Notes: a model not told the origin generated them from the sequence alone. A stretch of 64,000 nt of DNA from Gemmobacter aquatilis (GCF_900110025.1 NZ_FOCE01000006.1:124001-188000), one strand, 5' to 3'. Shown: positions 19,966 to 29,334, numbered from the stretch's first letter. Translations and numbers: made by a program.

Positions 19966-20310
19966 ATGAGCGATCTGGTGGTGAAGGCGGCCTATGCGAC
20001 GGTTGCCGAGGAAGACGGCGCGCGGTTCGTCGGCTTTGTCGATGCGCGGGATGCGGGCTATGCGCTGTTCCGCCAACCGCTGGCGGGCGGGCCGGTGTGG
20101 TTCGAGGTGAACGACGAAGACTTCGGCGCCGAGGATGCGGTGGCGGCGGCGCAGGTCGGGCCGGGCGGGCTGGAGATCACGCTGCGCCCCGGCGTCGCCG
20201 GGCGCTTTGCCTATGCGCAAAGCGTGGCGGTGCGGCTGAAGAATTGCGATGGCGCCGAGTTTGCGCTCGACGCCCTGAGTGCGATGCTGGGGCCGGTGTT
20301 GAAGCGCTGA
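19966..20310 (+). CDS. Conserved-looking hypothetical protein, 114 residues
   Basis: Not recognised. The sequence predicts a small acidic alpha/beta protein with a beta-rich middle (YALFRQPL, GPVWFEVNDEDFG, GLEITLRPG) and no signal peptide or membrane segment. A very good ribosome site (CAGGAGGGACGG) precedes the ATG. It sits between the hemF terminator and a convergent aminotransferase gene only 3 bases away. The shape distantly resembles single-domain immunity-type proteins such as Imm10, but there is no toxin gene next to it, so I do not assign that. Confidence 0.7.
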   Translation: MSDLVVKAAYATVAEEDGARFVGFVDARDAGYALFRQPLAGGPVWFEVNDEDFGAEDAVAAAQVGPGGLEITLRPGVAGRFAYAQSVAVRLKNCDGAEFALDALSAMLGPVLKR

Positions 20311-20313
20311 GGG

Positions 20314-21516
20314 TCAGCGCAGCAACCGGCCCAGCCGCTTGATGCCCTCGTCAATCGCGGCCTCGTCGGCGCAGGAGAAGCTGAGCCGCAGGGTATTGCC
20401 GTTCGATCCATCGGCAAAGAAGGCGCGGCCCGGCACGAAGGCCACCCGCTCGGTCGCCAGAGACCGGGCGAGCAGGTCGGCGGCATCCATGCCTTCGGGC
20501 AGGGTCAGCCAGACGAACATGCCACCTTCCGGCTGCGTCCAGCGCACGCCGTCGGGCATTTCGCGCGCCAGCGCCGCCAGCATGTGATCGCGCCGGGCGC
20601 TGTAGACCTCGCGCAGTTTGGCGACATGGGCATCGAACCCGGCGCGGGCGACCTTTTCGGTGACGATCTGGTTGGTGGTGGCGGAATGCAGGTCGGCGGC
20701 CTGTTTCATCAGCACGAGGCGCGAGATCACCTCTTTGGCGCCGCAGATCCAGCCGACGCGCAGGCCGGGGGCGAGGGATTTCGAGAACGATCCGCAATAG
20801 AGCGTGCGGCACGCCTCGATATTGCCCTTGCGGGCGATTTCCAGCGCGAGGATCGGCGGGATCGCTTCGCCATCGAAACGCAGGGTCTGATAGGCGGCAT
20901 CCTCGATCACCGCGATGTCGAGCTGTTCGGCCAGATCCAGCACCGCTTCCCGCGCGGCGCGGGCCAATGTTTCGCCTGTGGGATTGGCGAAATCGACCGA
21001 GAGATAGGCGAACTTCACCCGGCCCCCGGCGGCGGCGGCAGCCTCGGCAAAGCTGTCGGCGCTGCGGTTGCCCAGGGGATCAAGCCGGTCATAGCGCGGC
21101 TCATAGGCGTTGAAGGCGCCCAGCGCGCCCAGATAGGTGGGCCAGCCGACCAGCGCGGTATCATTGGGCGACAGCATCAGCTTGCCCAGATAATCCAGCG
21201 CCTGCTGCGAGCCGGAGGTGATGAGGATGTTGTCGGCGCCGCAGGGAATGCCGATCTTGCCCATTTCCTCGGCGATCCAGTCGCGCAGCGGGCGATAGCC
21301 TTCGGACACAGAATATTGCAGCGCGGCCGCCGCCTGCCCATCGGCCAGCGCTTCGGCAAAGGCATCGCGGAACGCCTGCACCGGAAACAGCGCCGGGTCG
21401 GGGATGCCGCCCGCGAAAGAGATGATGTCCGGCTGATCGAGCAGCTTCAGCAGCTCCCGGATCTCTGACGCCTTCATGCGCGTGTTGCGCGTGGCGAGCA
21501 CTTCTGTCCACTGCAT
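20314..21516 (-). CDS. PLP-dependent aminotransferase (2-aminoadipate/aromatic type, class I/II)
   Basis: A fold-type I aminotransferase of the LysN/MocR-domain subgroup, likely acting on aromatic, branched or 2-aminoadipate-type amino acids. Landmarks are SFAGGIPDPALFP at the N-terminus, SGSQQALD, the Schiff-base lysine in GSFSKSLAPGLRVGW, and the substrate arginine region LRLSFS near the end. 400 residues. ATG 21516 (MQWTEVLATR) has AGGAGG 8 bases upstream. It stands alone, convergent with the small hypothetical gene and followed upstream by hemE on the same strand. Confidence 0.88.
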   Translation of the reverse strand: MQWTEVLATRNTRMKASEIRELLKLLDQPDIISFAGGIPDPALFPVQAFRDAFAEALADGQAAAALQYSVSEGYRPLRDWIAEEMGKIGIPCGADNILITSGSQQALDYLGKLMLSPNDTALVGWPTYLGALGAFNAYEPRYDRLDPLGNRSADSFAEAAAAAGGRVKFAYLSVDFANPTGETLARAAREAVLDLAEQLDIAVIEDAAYQTLRFDGEAIPPILALEIARKGNIEACRTLYCGSFSKSLAPGLRVGWICGAKEVISRLVLMKQAADLHSATTNQIVTEKVARAGFDAHVAKLREVYSARRDHMLAALAREMPDGVRWTQPEGGMFVWLTLPEGMDAADLLARSLATERVAFVPGRAFFADGSNGNTLRLSFSCADEAAIDEGIKRLGRLLR

Positions 21517-21594
21517 CCCCAGCCCCTCCTGTCGGCCAAATCGCGCCAGACCCTGCATCCGGACGCGATTTAAGTCAACAGGCCTGACCTGATT

Positions 21595-22632
21595 TCAGGG
21601 GCGGCTGGCGCGCACCGTCTCGATCATCAGCGTCACGTTTTCGGGATCGGCATCGGGGGTGATGCCATGGCCGAGGTTGAAGATATGCGGGCCGCCGCGG
21701 AACGCCTCGACCACGGCGCGGGTTTCGCGCACCAGCGCCTCGCCGCCGGTGACCATGTGATGGGGAGCAAGGTTGCCCTGCACGCAGCCATCGACCTGCA
21801 CATGCGCTGCCGCCCAGGCGGGGCTGACCGAGTTGTCAATCGCCACGCAATCGGCGCCGGTGGCCTTGGCGAAACCGATATAGCCTTGCCCCGCCTCGCG
21901 CGGGAAGGCGATGATCGGCAGGCCGGGGTGGCGGGCCTTGAGTTCGGCGATGATGCGGGCGGTGGGTTTCACCGCGAAATCGGTGAAATCCTCGCCCTTC
22001 AGGCTGCCCGCCCAACTGTCGAACAGCTTCACCACCTCGGCCCCGGCTTTCACCTGTTCCGACAGATAGTCGATGGTCGCCTCGGTGATCAGGTCGATCA
22101 GCGCGGCAAAGGTGGCGCGGTCGGCGGCCTTGAGCGCATGGGCCGGGCCCTGATCCTTGGTGCCGCGCCCGGCAATCATGTAGGTGGCAACGGTCCACGG
22201 CGCGCCGGCAAAGCCGATCAGCGTGGTCTCGCGCGGCAGGTCGCGCGCCAGCAGGCGGACGGTTTCATAGATCGGCGCCAGCCGGTCATGGATCGCGGTG
22301 GCGGGTTTCAGCGCGGCCAGATCGGCGGGGCTGGTGATGGTGGACAGGCGCGGGCCCTCGCCGGTTTCGAACCACAGATCGGCGCCCAGCGCCTGGCAGA
22401 TCAGCAGGATATCGGCAAACAGGATCGCCGCGTCAAAGCCATAGCGGCGGATCGGCTGCAACGTGACCTCGGCCGCCAGTTCGGAATTGTAGCACAGCGA
22501 CAGGAAATCCCCGGCCTGCGCCCGGGTGGCGCGGTATTCCGGCAGATAGCGCCCGGCCTGACGCATCATCCAGATCGGCGGGGTCGGCAGGGTTTCGCCC
22601 TTGAGCGCGCGGAGGATCAGTTTGTCGGTCAT
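21595..22632 (-). CDS. hemE: Uroporphyrinogen decarboxylase
   Basis: It removes four carboxyl groups from uroporphyrinogen III to give coproporphyrinogen III. The N-terminal signature [19 protein letters not shown] (about 19-37) holds the substrate-binding arginines, and the second family block [14 protein letters not shown] is near residue 142. 345 residues, full length. A ribosome site AAAGGG precedes the ATG by about 7 bases. It is divergent from hemC, with the two genes separated by 301 bases holding a long palindromic repeat. Confidence 0.97.
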   Translation of the reverse strand: MTDKLILRALKGETLPTPPIWMMRQAGRYLPEYRATRAQAGDFLSLCYNSELAAEVTLQPIRRYGFDAAILFADILLICQALGADLWFETGEGPRLSTITSPADLAALKPATAIHDRLAPIYETVRLLARDLPRETTLIGFAGAPWTVATYMIAGRGTKDQGPAHALKAADRATFAALIDLITEATIDYLSEQVKAGAEVVKLFDSWAGSLKGEDFTDFAVKPTARIIAELKARHPGLPIIAFPREAGQGYIGFAKATGADCVAIDNSVSPAWAAAHVQVDGCVQGNLAPHHMVTGGEALVRETRAVVEAFRGGPHIFNLGHGITPDADPENVTLMIETVRASRP

Positions 22633-22708
22633 GGGCGTCCCTTTCCAGTTGCCCCTGACTTGACCGGAGCGCGCGATAAGTCAAGCGCGGCAGGGTGTCG
22701 CCGCGCCC

Positions 22709-22890
22709 GGCCCGCCCCCCGGGGGCTTTGCCCCGCCAACCAGCGGTTCTTGAACCGATGGCGAACCGCAGGCTGACCCCCAGGACAGTTTCAAACAGAA
22801 AATGGCAGGCGCCTTTTTGCATTTTCTGTTCTGAAATATCCTGGGGGAGTCGGGCCGCAGGCCCGGCGGGGGCAAAGCCCCCTGCGACGC
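22709..22890. repeat. Intergenic palindromic repeat, copy B (fills most of the hemE-hemC gap)
   Basis: A long imperfect palindrome: outer arms GGGGGCTTTGCCCC and GGGGCAAAGCCCC, middle arms CCCCCAGGA and ATCCTGGGGG, inner arms CAGAAAATG and CATTTTCTG. The rest of the 301-base gap between hemE and hemC (22633-22933) holds only the two starts; promoters must overlap or flank this element. Confidence 0.85.
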
Positions 22891-22933
22891 CTGACCCGTT
22901 GCAAGGCGGGCCGGGCTTGGCTAAGCACGTCGC

Positions 22934-23878
22934 ATGACCCATGCCCTTCCCTCCCCCGCTGAACCGCTCAAGATCGGCACCCGAGGCTCGCCTCTGGCGC
23001 TGGCGCAGGCCTACGAGACCCGCAGCCGCCTGCGCGCGGCCTTCGATCTGCCGGACGCGGCGTTCGAGATCGTGGTGATCAAGACCACCGGCGACCGCGT
23101 GCTGGACCGGCCGCTGAAAGAGATCGGCGGCAAGGGGCTGTTCACCAAAGAGATCGAAGAGGCGCTGGGGGCGGGCGCCATCGACATCGCGGTGCATTCG
23201 ATGAAGGACATGCCGGTGGCGCAGCCGGACGGCCTGCTGCTGGATTGCTATCTGCCGCGCGAGGATGTGCGCGATGCCTTCGTCTCGCCCGGGGTGGCGC
23301 GGCTGGCGGATCTGCCGCAGGGCGCGGTGGTTGGCTCGTCCAGCCTGCGGCGGCGGGCGCAACTGGCGCATCGGCGCCCGGACCTGCGGCTGGTGGAGTT
23401 TCGCGGCAATGTGCAGACGCGGATGAAAAAGCTGGAGGACGGCGTGGCGGTGGCGACCTTCCTTGCCATGGCCGGGCTGAACCGGCTGGGCATGGCGGCG
23501 GTGGCGCGGTCGGCCATCGCGCCGGAGGAGATGCTGCCCGCCGTGGCGCAGGGCGCCATCGGGATCGAACGGCGCGCGGCGGATGGGCGGGCGGCGATGC
23601 TGCTGGCGGCGATCCATGACGGGCCGACCGGGCATCGGCTGGCGGCAGAGCGCGCCTATCTGGCGGCGCTGGACGGATCGTGCGAGACGCCGATTGCCGG
23701 GCTGGCGGTGCTGGAGGGCGATGCGATCTGGCTGCGCGGCGAGATCCTGCGCCCCGACGGGTCCGAAGTGATTGCGGGCGAGGCGCGCGGCGCGATTGCC
23801 GACGCGGCCGATCTGGGCCGCGATCTGGCGGCACGGCTGCTGGCACAGGCGCCCAAAGGGTTTTTCGACTGGCGTTAA
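22934..23878 (+). CDS. hemC: Hydroxymethylbilane synthase (porphobilinogen deaminase)
   Basis: It polymerises four porphobilinogens into hydroxymethylbilane. The cysteine carrying the dipyrromethane cofactor is in DGSCETPIAG (C250). Other family blocks are KIGTRGSPLALAQ, VHSMKDMP, the arginine cluster SSLRRRAQL and FRGNVQTRMKKL. 314 residues, complete. No ribosome site is visible before the ATG. It is followed by repeat copy C and then the convergent ccoS. Confidence 0.97.
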   Translation: MTHALPSPAEPLKIGTRGSPLALAQAYETRSRLRAAFDLPDAAFEIVVIKTTGDRVLDRPLKEIGGKGLFTKEIEEALGAGAIDIAVHSMKDMPVAQPDGLLLDCYLPREDVRDAFVSPGVARLADLPQGAVVGSSSLRRRAQLAHRRPDLRLVEFRGNVQTRMKKLEDGVAVATFLAMAGLNRLGMAAVARSAIAPEEMLPAVAQGAIGIERRAADGRAAMLLAAIHDGPTGHRLAAERAYLAALDGSCETPIAGLAVLEGDAIWLRGEILRPDGSEVIAGEARGAIADAADLGRDLAARLLAQAPKGFFDWR

Positions 23879-23884
23879 GGCAAG

Positions 23885-24045
23885 GCAGGGGGCTTTCTGC
23901 CCCCTCTTGGCCTTTGGCCAATTCACCCCCGAGGATATTTAGAAACAGAAAATGTAGAAAAGGCGCGCGTCCGCTATATTTTCTGTATCTAAATATCCTC
24001 GGGGGGAGCGCCGCAGGCGCGTGGGGGGCAGACAGCCCCCCGGCG
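23885..24045. repeat. Intergenic palindromic repeat, copy C (best preserved)
   Basis: Arms CCCCCGAGGATATTTAG and CTAAATATCCTCGGGGG pair almost perfectly, with inner ACAGAAAAT/ATTTTCTGT and a 20-base loop. GGGGGCTTTCTGCCCCC and GGGGGCAGACAGCCCCC hairpins flank it on either side. It separates the convergent hemC and ccoS genes and may act as a two-way terminator. Confidence 0.9.
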
Positions 24046-24055
24046 ACGGGTCGGT

Positions 24056-24214
24056 TCAGGGCTTCGGCTTGTCGTCGTAATCGGTGGTCAGGATGCGGTT
24101 GGCATCGCCCTGCGGATCGTCGAACTGGCCCTTTTTCAGCGCCCAGAAGAAGGCCACGAGGCCGACGCCGCCCAGAAACAGCGAAACCGGGATGAGGATG
24201 GTCAGGATTTCCAT
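24056..24214 (-). CDS. ccoS: cbb3 oxidase assembly protein CcoS
   Basis: A 52-residue inner-membrane protein needed for heme/copper cofactor insertion into the cbb3 oxidase. It starts MEILTILIPVSLFLGGVGLVAFF-type: one membrane helix (about 4-24), then ALKKGQFDDPQGDANRIL, the conserved CcoS cytoplasmic tail. It begins 2 bases after the ccoI stop and is the last gene of ccoGHIS. Confidence 0.93.
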   Translation of the reverse strand: MEILTILIPVSLFLGGVGLVAFFWALKKGQFDDPQGDANRILTTDYDDKPKP

Positions 24215-24216
24215 GA

Positions 24217-26457
24217 CTATTTCAGCCGCAGCGCGTTCAGCGAGACGCTGATCGAGGAGAGCGACATGGCCAGCGCGGCGGCCAGCGGTGTGGCCATGCC
24301 TGCCAGCGCCAAGGGCACGGCGACCACGTTATAGGCGGCGGACATGGCGAAATTCTCCTTGATGCGGCGGGTCGATTGCGTGGCGATGCGCAGGGCGTCG
24401 GCGATCGGGGCCATATCCTGCCCCAGCAGCACGATGTCAGAGGCGGTGCGCGCCGCGTCCAGCGCCGAGGCGGGCGAGATCGAGACATGTGCCCCGGCCA
24501 GTGCCGCGGTGTCGTTCAGCCCGTCGCCCACCATCAGCACACGGCGGCCCTGCGCCGAGAGATCGGCGACCAGCGCGGCCTTTTCGGCGGGCAGCGCGCC
24601 TGCCGTCCAGTCGGCAATCCCCAGACGCGTGGCGAGATCAGCCACCGCCCCTTCGGTATCGCCCGAGATCAGCCGCACCTGCTTGCCCTGCTTTTGCAGC
24701 GCGGTCACCAGATCGGCGGCGCCGGGGCGCAGGCGGTCGGTGAAGGTGAAGGCGCGGGGTTTGCCCTCACCGAGGCAAAGATAGGTGGCGGTGACCGCCA
24801 GCGGGTCGGCCTTGCACCAACCGGCGCGGCCCAGCCGCACGGTCTGGCCGCGCCAGACGCCTTCGACCCCGTATCCCGGCACTTCGCGCAGATCGGTGAC
24901 CGGGGCGGGGTGCAGGCCTGCGGCGCGGGCGCCTTGTGACAGCGCCATGGCCAGTGGATGCGACGAGGCGGCGGCCAAGGCCATGGCGACCTCGGCGGCC
25001 TGCCTTGGGTGGGCGGCGAGGTTGGTCAGTTCGGGCGTGCCCAGCGTCAGGGTGCCGGTCTTGTCGAACACCACGGTGTCCACCTCGGCCAGACGTTCCA
25101 GCGCGGTGCCGTGCTTGATCAGCAGGCCCTTGCGGAACAGGCGGCCCGAGGCGGCGGTGACAACGGCAGGCACCGCGAGGCCAAGGGCGCAGGGGCAGGT
25201 GATGATCAGCACTGCCGCCGAAATGTTGATGGCAAAGCGCAGGTCGCCGCCGGTTTTCCACATCCAGAAGCCAAAGGCGCTGAACGACAGGATATGCACC
25301 AAGGGCGAGTAAAGCCGTGCCGCGCGTTCGGCGAGACTGGTGTAGCGGGTCTTGGCGCTTTCGGCGATGGCGACCAGATCGGCCATGCGATGCAGGCTCG
25401 AATCGCGCCCGGCGGCGGTGACGCGCAGGGTCAGCGGGCCGGTGAGGTTCACCTCGCCCGCGCTGACGGGGGTATCTGGCCCGGCCCAGGCGGGCAGGCT
25501 TTCGCCGGTGAGCAGCGAGCGGTCAATCTCCGAAGTGCCGTCAGTCACGATGCCGTCCACCGGCATCCGCCCGCCGGGGCGGACGCGCACCAGATCGCCC
25601 ACGGCGAGTTCGGAAATCGGCACCACGGTTTCTTCTCCGTCGCGCAGCAGGGTGGCGCGCGGCACCTCCAGCGCGGCGAGTTCTTCGGCGGCAGAACGGG
25701 CGACGGCGCGGGTGCGGTGATCGAGATAGCGGCCCGCCAGAAGGAAGAAGCTGAGCATCACCGCTGCGTCGAAATAGGCGTGATGGCCGGAATTCATCGT
25801 CTCATACAGCGAGATCGACGAGGCGAGGATCAGCGCCAGCGAGATCGGCACATCCATGCCCAGCCGACCCACGCGCAGCGAGGCCCAGGCGGATTTGAAG
25901 AAGGGTTGCCCGGCAAAGACCACGGTCGGCAAGGCGATGGCGCCGGAAATCCAGTGGAACAGATCGCGCGTCGCGTCCCCTGCCCCGGACCAGACGGCAA
26001 CCGAGAGCAGCATGACGTTCATCATCGAAAACCCGGCAACGCCCAGCCGCATCAGCAGGTCGCGGCCCTGCTTGTCGGTTTCGGTGGCGGACAGCAGACC
26101 TGCGTCCAGTTCATACGCCTCATACCCCACGCCTTTCAGCGCGTCGATCAGGGTGGCGGCTTCGACCGTCGGATCGGCCTCGACCGAGACGCGCTTCATC
26201 GTCAGGTTGACACGGGCCGAGCGGACGCCGGGCAGCCGCGCCAACCCGGATTCGACGGTGGAGATACAGGCGGCGCAATGGGCGGCGGGGATCGAGAGCA
26301 TGAGGCGTGCCTCATGCGGGGCAGAGAGTTCGGCCAGCCGTTCGGCCGAAGGCGCCACGGCGCAGGCCGGGCAGGCCGAGGGTCCGACATGGCCGTAATC
26401 AACCGCCGCTTCGGGGAAGGGTTGCGGGGACAGGGGCAGACGCTCGGCCACGGACAT
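24217..26457 (-). CDS. ccoI: Copper-translocating P1B-type ATPase CcoI (FixI)
   Basis: A membrane ATPase that exports Cu(I) for assembly of the CuB centre of cbb3 oxidase. The 746 residues contain an N-terminal CPAC cysteine pair, a heavy-metal-associated domain with CAAC (about 60), eight hydrophobic segments, the metal-site motif TCPCALGLAVP (about 416), the phosphorylation motif DKTGTLTLG (about 463) and the hinge motif VGDGLNDTAAL. Genes are 2-3 bases apart on both sides (ccoH, ccoS), so translation is probably coupled. Known in Rhodobacter as rdxI. Confidence 0.96.
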   Translation of the reverse strand: MSVAERLPLSPQPFPEAAVDYGHVGPSACPACAVAPSAERLAELSAPHEARLMLSIPAAHCAACISTVESGLARLPGVRSARVNLTMKRVSVEADPTVEAATLIDALKGVGYEAYELDAGLLSATETDKQGRDLLMRLGVAGFSMMNVMLLSVAVWSGAGDATRDLFHWISGAIALPTVVFAGQPFFKSAWASLRVGRLGMDVPISLALILASSISLYETMNSGHHAYFDAAVMLSFFLLAGRYLDHRTRAVARSAAEELAALEVPRATLLRDGEETVVPISELAVGDLVRVRPGGRMPVDGIVTDGTSEIDRSLLTGESLPAWAGPDTPVSAGEVNLTGPLTLRVTAAGRDSSLHRMADLVAIAESAKTRYTSLAERAARLYSPLVHILSFSAFGFWMWKTGGDLRFAINISAAVLIITCPCALGLAVPAVVTAASGRLFRKGLLIKHGTALERLAEVDTVVFDKTGTLTLGTPELTNLAAHPRQAAEVAMALAAASSHPLAMALSQGARAAGLHPAPVTDLREVPGYGVEGVWRGQTVRLGRAGWCKADPLAVTATYLCLGEGKPRAFTFTDRLRPGAADLVTALQKQGKQVRLISGDTEGAVADLATRLGIADWTAGALPAEKAALVADLSAQGRRVLMVGDGLNDTAALAGAHVSISPASALDAARTASDIVLLGQDMAPIADALRIATQSTRRIKENFAMSAAYNVVAVPLALAGMATPLAAALAMSLSSISVSLNALRLK

Positions 26458-26460
26458 GGG

Positions 26461-26916
26461 TCAGCCCTTCACGAACAGATCAAGGCGCTGCTGGAACAGC
26501 GTGCCGTCTTCGGCGCGGGCGGTGACATGCAGCATCCATTTGCCGGGCGCCAGTTGTACCGGCGCGGTATAGACCCCGGCCTCGCGCACGAATTGCGGCG
26601 TGCGGTCATCCGACGCCTCGGTGCTGCGCCCGACCAGAACCGACAGATCGCGGACGGCGACGGGTTGGCCCGCAGCATCGGTGAAGGCAAGTTGCAGCCC
26701 GGTTTGCGGTGCGTAATCGGGGCGCAGCGTCCAGCCCAATGCCTCTTGCGCCTTACGCTCCTTGTCGAAGGTTTGCGAGGCGACGTAGGAATTTGCCACC
26801 TCCAGCCCCGGAAAGGTGCTGATGGCCTTGTAGGCCATCAGAACATTCACTGCGATGATGATTGCAAAGGCCCCGGTCGTGAAGACAAGCACCTTGCGGC
26901 CGGTGATTTCGCCCAT
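26461..26916 (-). CDS. ccoH: FixH family protein CcoH
   Basis: A membrane-anchored assembly factor that associates with the cbb3 oxidase. 151 residues: one N-terminal membrane helix (VLVFTTGAFAIIIAVNVLMAY, about 9-29) and a periplasmic beta-sandwich FixH domain, starting near SYVASQTFDKERKAQEALGW and ending ARAEDGTLFQQRLDLFV. It lies 3 bases after ccoG and 3 bases before ccoI. Confidence 0.94.
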   Translation of the reverse strand: MGEITGRKVLVFTTGAFAIIIAVNVLMAYKAISTFPGLEVANSYVASQTFDKERKAQEALGWTLRPDYAPQTGLQLAFTDAAGQPVAVRDLSVLVGRSTEASDDRTPQFVREAGVYTAPVQLAPGKWMLHVTARAEDGTLFQQRLDLFVKG

Positions 26917-26919
26917 GGT

Positions 26920-28365
26920 TCAGTCGCCTTTCCCGTTGAACACGGTGTCATGGTGGACCCGTGTCGCGCCATTGTCATCCGCCACCCAAAGCCGGATCCC
27001 GGTGCGGTCTTCTTTCGCGGCATGGCTGTCGGCCGGAGCCTCCAGATAGACGCGGGTCGAGAGGGTTTCGTTGGCCGGCACGCTGATCACGTTATCATCG
27101 CTGTCTTCGATGCGCAGCGCCAGATCGGGGGTGCCGTGATCGTCTTCGGCGGTGACGGTGATCTTGAAATCGCGCGCCTCGCCCAGCTTGTTGCGCAGCC
27201 GGATGTCATAGGTGTTGCGGATCGAGCCGTCGGACAGGGTGACGAACAGCGGGTTGCGGATCGGCGTCACGTTGATGTCGATGTCAGAGCGCATGAACAG
27301 CGCCACGACCAGCGCGATGCCCACCCCGGCCCAGAGCGTGGTGTACAGGATGGTGCGCGGGCGGAAGACGTGTTTCCACACCGATTTCGGTGCCTTGCCG
27401 GCCCGTTCGGCGGTCTCATCGGTCAGCGCCATATAGCCGATCAGGTCGCGCGGGCGGCCGATCTTGTCCATCGTGTCGTTGCAGGCGTCGATGCACAGCC
27501 CGCAGGTGATGCAGGCGAGTTGCTGGCCGTTGCGGATGTCGATGCCCATCGGGCAGACATTGACGCAGGCCATGCAATCAATGCAGTCGCCCTGCCCTTC
27601 GGCCACCTGCCCCTTGTGCAGCTTGCCGCGCGGCTCGCCCCGCCATTCACGATAGCCGATGGTCAGCGTGTCTTCGTCCATCATCGCGGCCTGAATGCGC
27701 GGCCAGGGGCAGGCATAGATGCAGACCTGTTCGCGGAAGAAGCCGCCGAACAGGAAGGTGGTCGCGGTCAGCACGCCGATGGTGGTGTAGGCGATGGGAT
27801 GGGCATTGCCGGTCAGCAGGTCGCGCAGCAGCGCAGGGGCATCGGTGAAGTAGAACACCCAGGCGCCGCCGGTGGCCGCGCCGATCAGCAGCCAGAGCGC
27901 CCATTTCACCATCCGTTTGCGGAACTTCTCGAAATCCCATTTCTGGCGGTGCAGGCGCAGACGGGCGTTGCGGTCGCCCTCGACCCAGCGTTCGACCAGA
28001 ATCATCAGATCGGTCCACACCGTTTGCGGGCAGGCATAGCCGCACCAGACCCGGCCTGCGGCAGAGGTGAACAGGAACAGACCAAGCCCCGCCATGATCA
28101 GCAGGCCCGCCACGAAGTAGAACTCGTGCGGCCAGATCTCGATCATGAAGAAGAAGAAGCGCCGGTTGGCCATGTCGATCAGCACCGCCTGATCGGGCAG
28201 GGCCGGGCCGCGATCCCAGCGAATCCAGGGGGCGAGGTAGTAGACCCCCAGCATCAGGGCCATGAGCCACCATTTGAGCGTGCGGAACGCCCCCTTCACC
28301 CGACGGGGGAAGATGGGTTCGCGCGCGGCGTAAAGCGAGTGGGGTTCGGTATCTGGGCTTGTCAC
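26920..28365 (-). CDS. ccoG: Cytochrome c oxidase accessory protein CcoG (FixG/RdxB)
   Basis: A membrane iron-sulfur protein, shown in relatives to reduce Cu(II) to Cu(I) for cbb3 assembly. 481 residues with several membrane helices in the N-terminal half, a conserved GRVWCGYACPQTVW stretch, and a bacterial ferredoxin-type pair CIDCMACVNVCP ... CITCGLCIDACN (about 275-325). A C-terminal Ig-like FixG_C domain follows. The GTG start at 28365 has CGGAG 7 bases upstream; a longer frame to 28470 would run through the FNR box and is rejected. First gene of ccoGHIS. Confidence 0.95.
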   Translation of the reverse strand: MTSPDTEPHSLYAAREPIFPRRVKGAFRTLKWWLMALMLGVYYLAPWIRWDRGPALPDQAVLIDMANRRFFFFMIEIWPHEFYFVAGLLIMAGLGLFLFTSAAGRVWCGYACPQTVWTDLMILVERWVEGDRNARLRLHRQKWDFEKFRKRMVKWALWLLIGAATGGAWVFYFTDAPALLRDLLTGNAHPIAYTTIGVLTATTFLFGGFFREQVCIYACPWPRIQAAMMDEDTLTIGYREWRGEPRGKLHKGQVAEGQGDCIDCMACVNVCPMGIDIRNGQQLACITCGLCIDACNDTMDKIGRPRDLIGYMALTDETAERAGKAPKSVWKHVFRPRTILYTTLWAGVGIALVVALFMRSDIDINVTPIRNPLFVTLSDGSIRNTYDIRLRNKLGEARDFKITVTAEDDHGTPDLALRIEDSDDNVISVPANETLSTRVYLEAPADSHAAKEDRTGIRLWVADDNGATRVHHDTVFNGKGD

Positions 28366-28437
28366 GGATGGACTCCGGCTGGCGAATTCTAATTCACATG
28401 TCTGGGGCTGGTATCGGGCTTGAGCGGGGCCCGCGCC

Positions 28438-28451
28438 TTGACCTGCATCAA
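28438..28451. promoter_or_regulatory. FNR-type box upstream of ccoG
   Basis: TTGACCTGCATCAA matches the FNR consensus TTGAT-N4-ATCAA with one mismatch. It is 73 bases before the ccoG start. A GATACC hexamer at 28410-28415 is at the distance expected of a -10 element if the box is centred at -41.5. The DUF2270 gene on the other side starts 185 bases away. Confidence 0.8.
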
Positions 28452-28635
28452 AATCGCATCCCCGATACACCTAAGCGATGCGGCATATCGCGCGACAGGA
28501 CAGAGGACCGGTGCGACCTGCGCCCGATCATACAGGAAACGGTGAAAAAAGTCGCATCCGGGCTTTGACCGGGGGCAATGCGGCTGACATCCTGCGGGGA
28601 AAGGCCGCAGCAGACGGCCGGATCAGGGAGGGGAC

Positions 28636-29322
28636 ATGACCGACAAGCGCAAATCCTGCGCCGCCGAGGAATTCAGCGCCGCTGAAATCGGGGCGCTGGC
28701 GCATCTTTACCGGGGCGAGGTCTATCGTTCGACCGTGTGGCGCACCCGGCTGGACACCACGACCAACTGGTCGGTGGTCACGCTGGGGGTGGCGCTGTCG
28801 ATCACCTACAGCTCTGCCGGGGCCTCGCCCTTGCCGCTGGTGCTGGTGGGGGTGCTGATCCTGTTCTTTCTGGCGCTGGAAGCCCGGCGCTATCGCTATT
28901 TCAACGTCTGGCGGGCGCGGTCGCGCTGGATCGAGACGCATTTCTATGTGCCGATGCTGATCGACGGCGATCTGCACACCGAAGACGACTGGCAGCGCGT
29001 GCTGGCCGAGGATTACAGCAAGCCGCAATACCATGTCAGCTATATGGTGGCGGTGGCGCGGCGGGTGCGCAGCAATTACATGTGGATCCTGTTGATCCAG
29101 TCGCTGGCCTATTGTGGCAAGCTGATGGTGCATCCGGTGCCGGTGGCCAGTCTGGATGATTTCGTGACGCGGGCGGACATCGGGCCGATCCCGGGCGAGG
29201 TGATTCTGGCGCTGGGGGCGGTGTATATTGTGACCTGGGCCGGGCTGGCGATCTGGGTCACGCGCAAGGATGCGCAGCGCAGCCGCATTCGCGGTGGCGG
29301 GCGCGGATCGTCGATGGGGTAA
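28636..29322 (+). CDS. DUF2270 domain membrane protein
   Basis: 228 residues of unknown function, matching the DUF2270 pattern as I know it: an N-terminal HLYRGEVYRSTVWRTRLD block, two adjacent membrane helices (about 46-82), a conserved ARRYRYFNVWRARSRWIETHFYVPML block, a soluble middle, and a final membrane helix (about 190-212). The ribosome site GGGAGGGG is strong. Its 5' side faces the ccoG promoter and FNR box; it could share oxygen control but the spacing is long. Confidence 0.85.
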   Translation: MTDKRKSCAAEEFSAAEIGALAHLYRGEVYRSTVWRTRLDTTTNWSVVTLGVALSITYSSAGASPLPLVLVGVLILFFLALEARRYRYFNVWRARSRWIETHFYVPMLIDGDLHTEDDWQRVLAEDYSKPQYHVSYMVAVARRVRSNYMWILLIQSLAYCGKLMVHPVPVASLDDFVTRADIGPIPGEVILALGAVYIVTWAGLAIWVTRKDAQRSRIRGGGRGSSMG

Positions 29323-29334
29323 GGGGGGGAAAGG

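Noticed and set aside
19966-20310. Small hypothetical gene as an immunity protein of a toxin system
   Set aside because: There is no toxin-like gene beside it; hemF and an aminotransferase are the neighbours.
22653-22680. TTGAC...GTCAA near hemE as an FNR box
   Set aside because: The half sites are 14 bases apart instead of 4, so it does not fit an FNR site.
24958-28392. A 1144-codon plus-strand open frame across ccoI, ccoH and ccoG
   Set aside because: It is antisense to three recognised genes, is His/Arg/Gly-rich as expected of a reversed GC-rich frame, and has no ribosome site.
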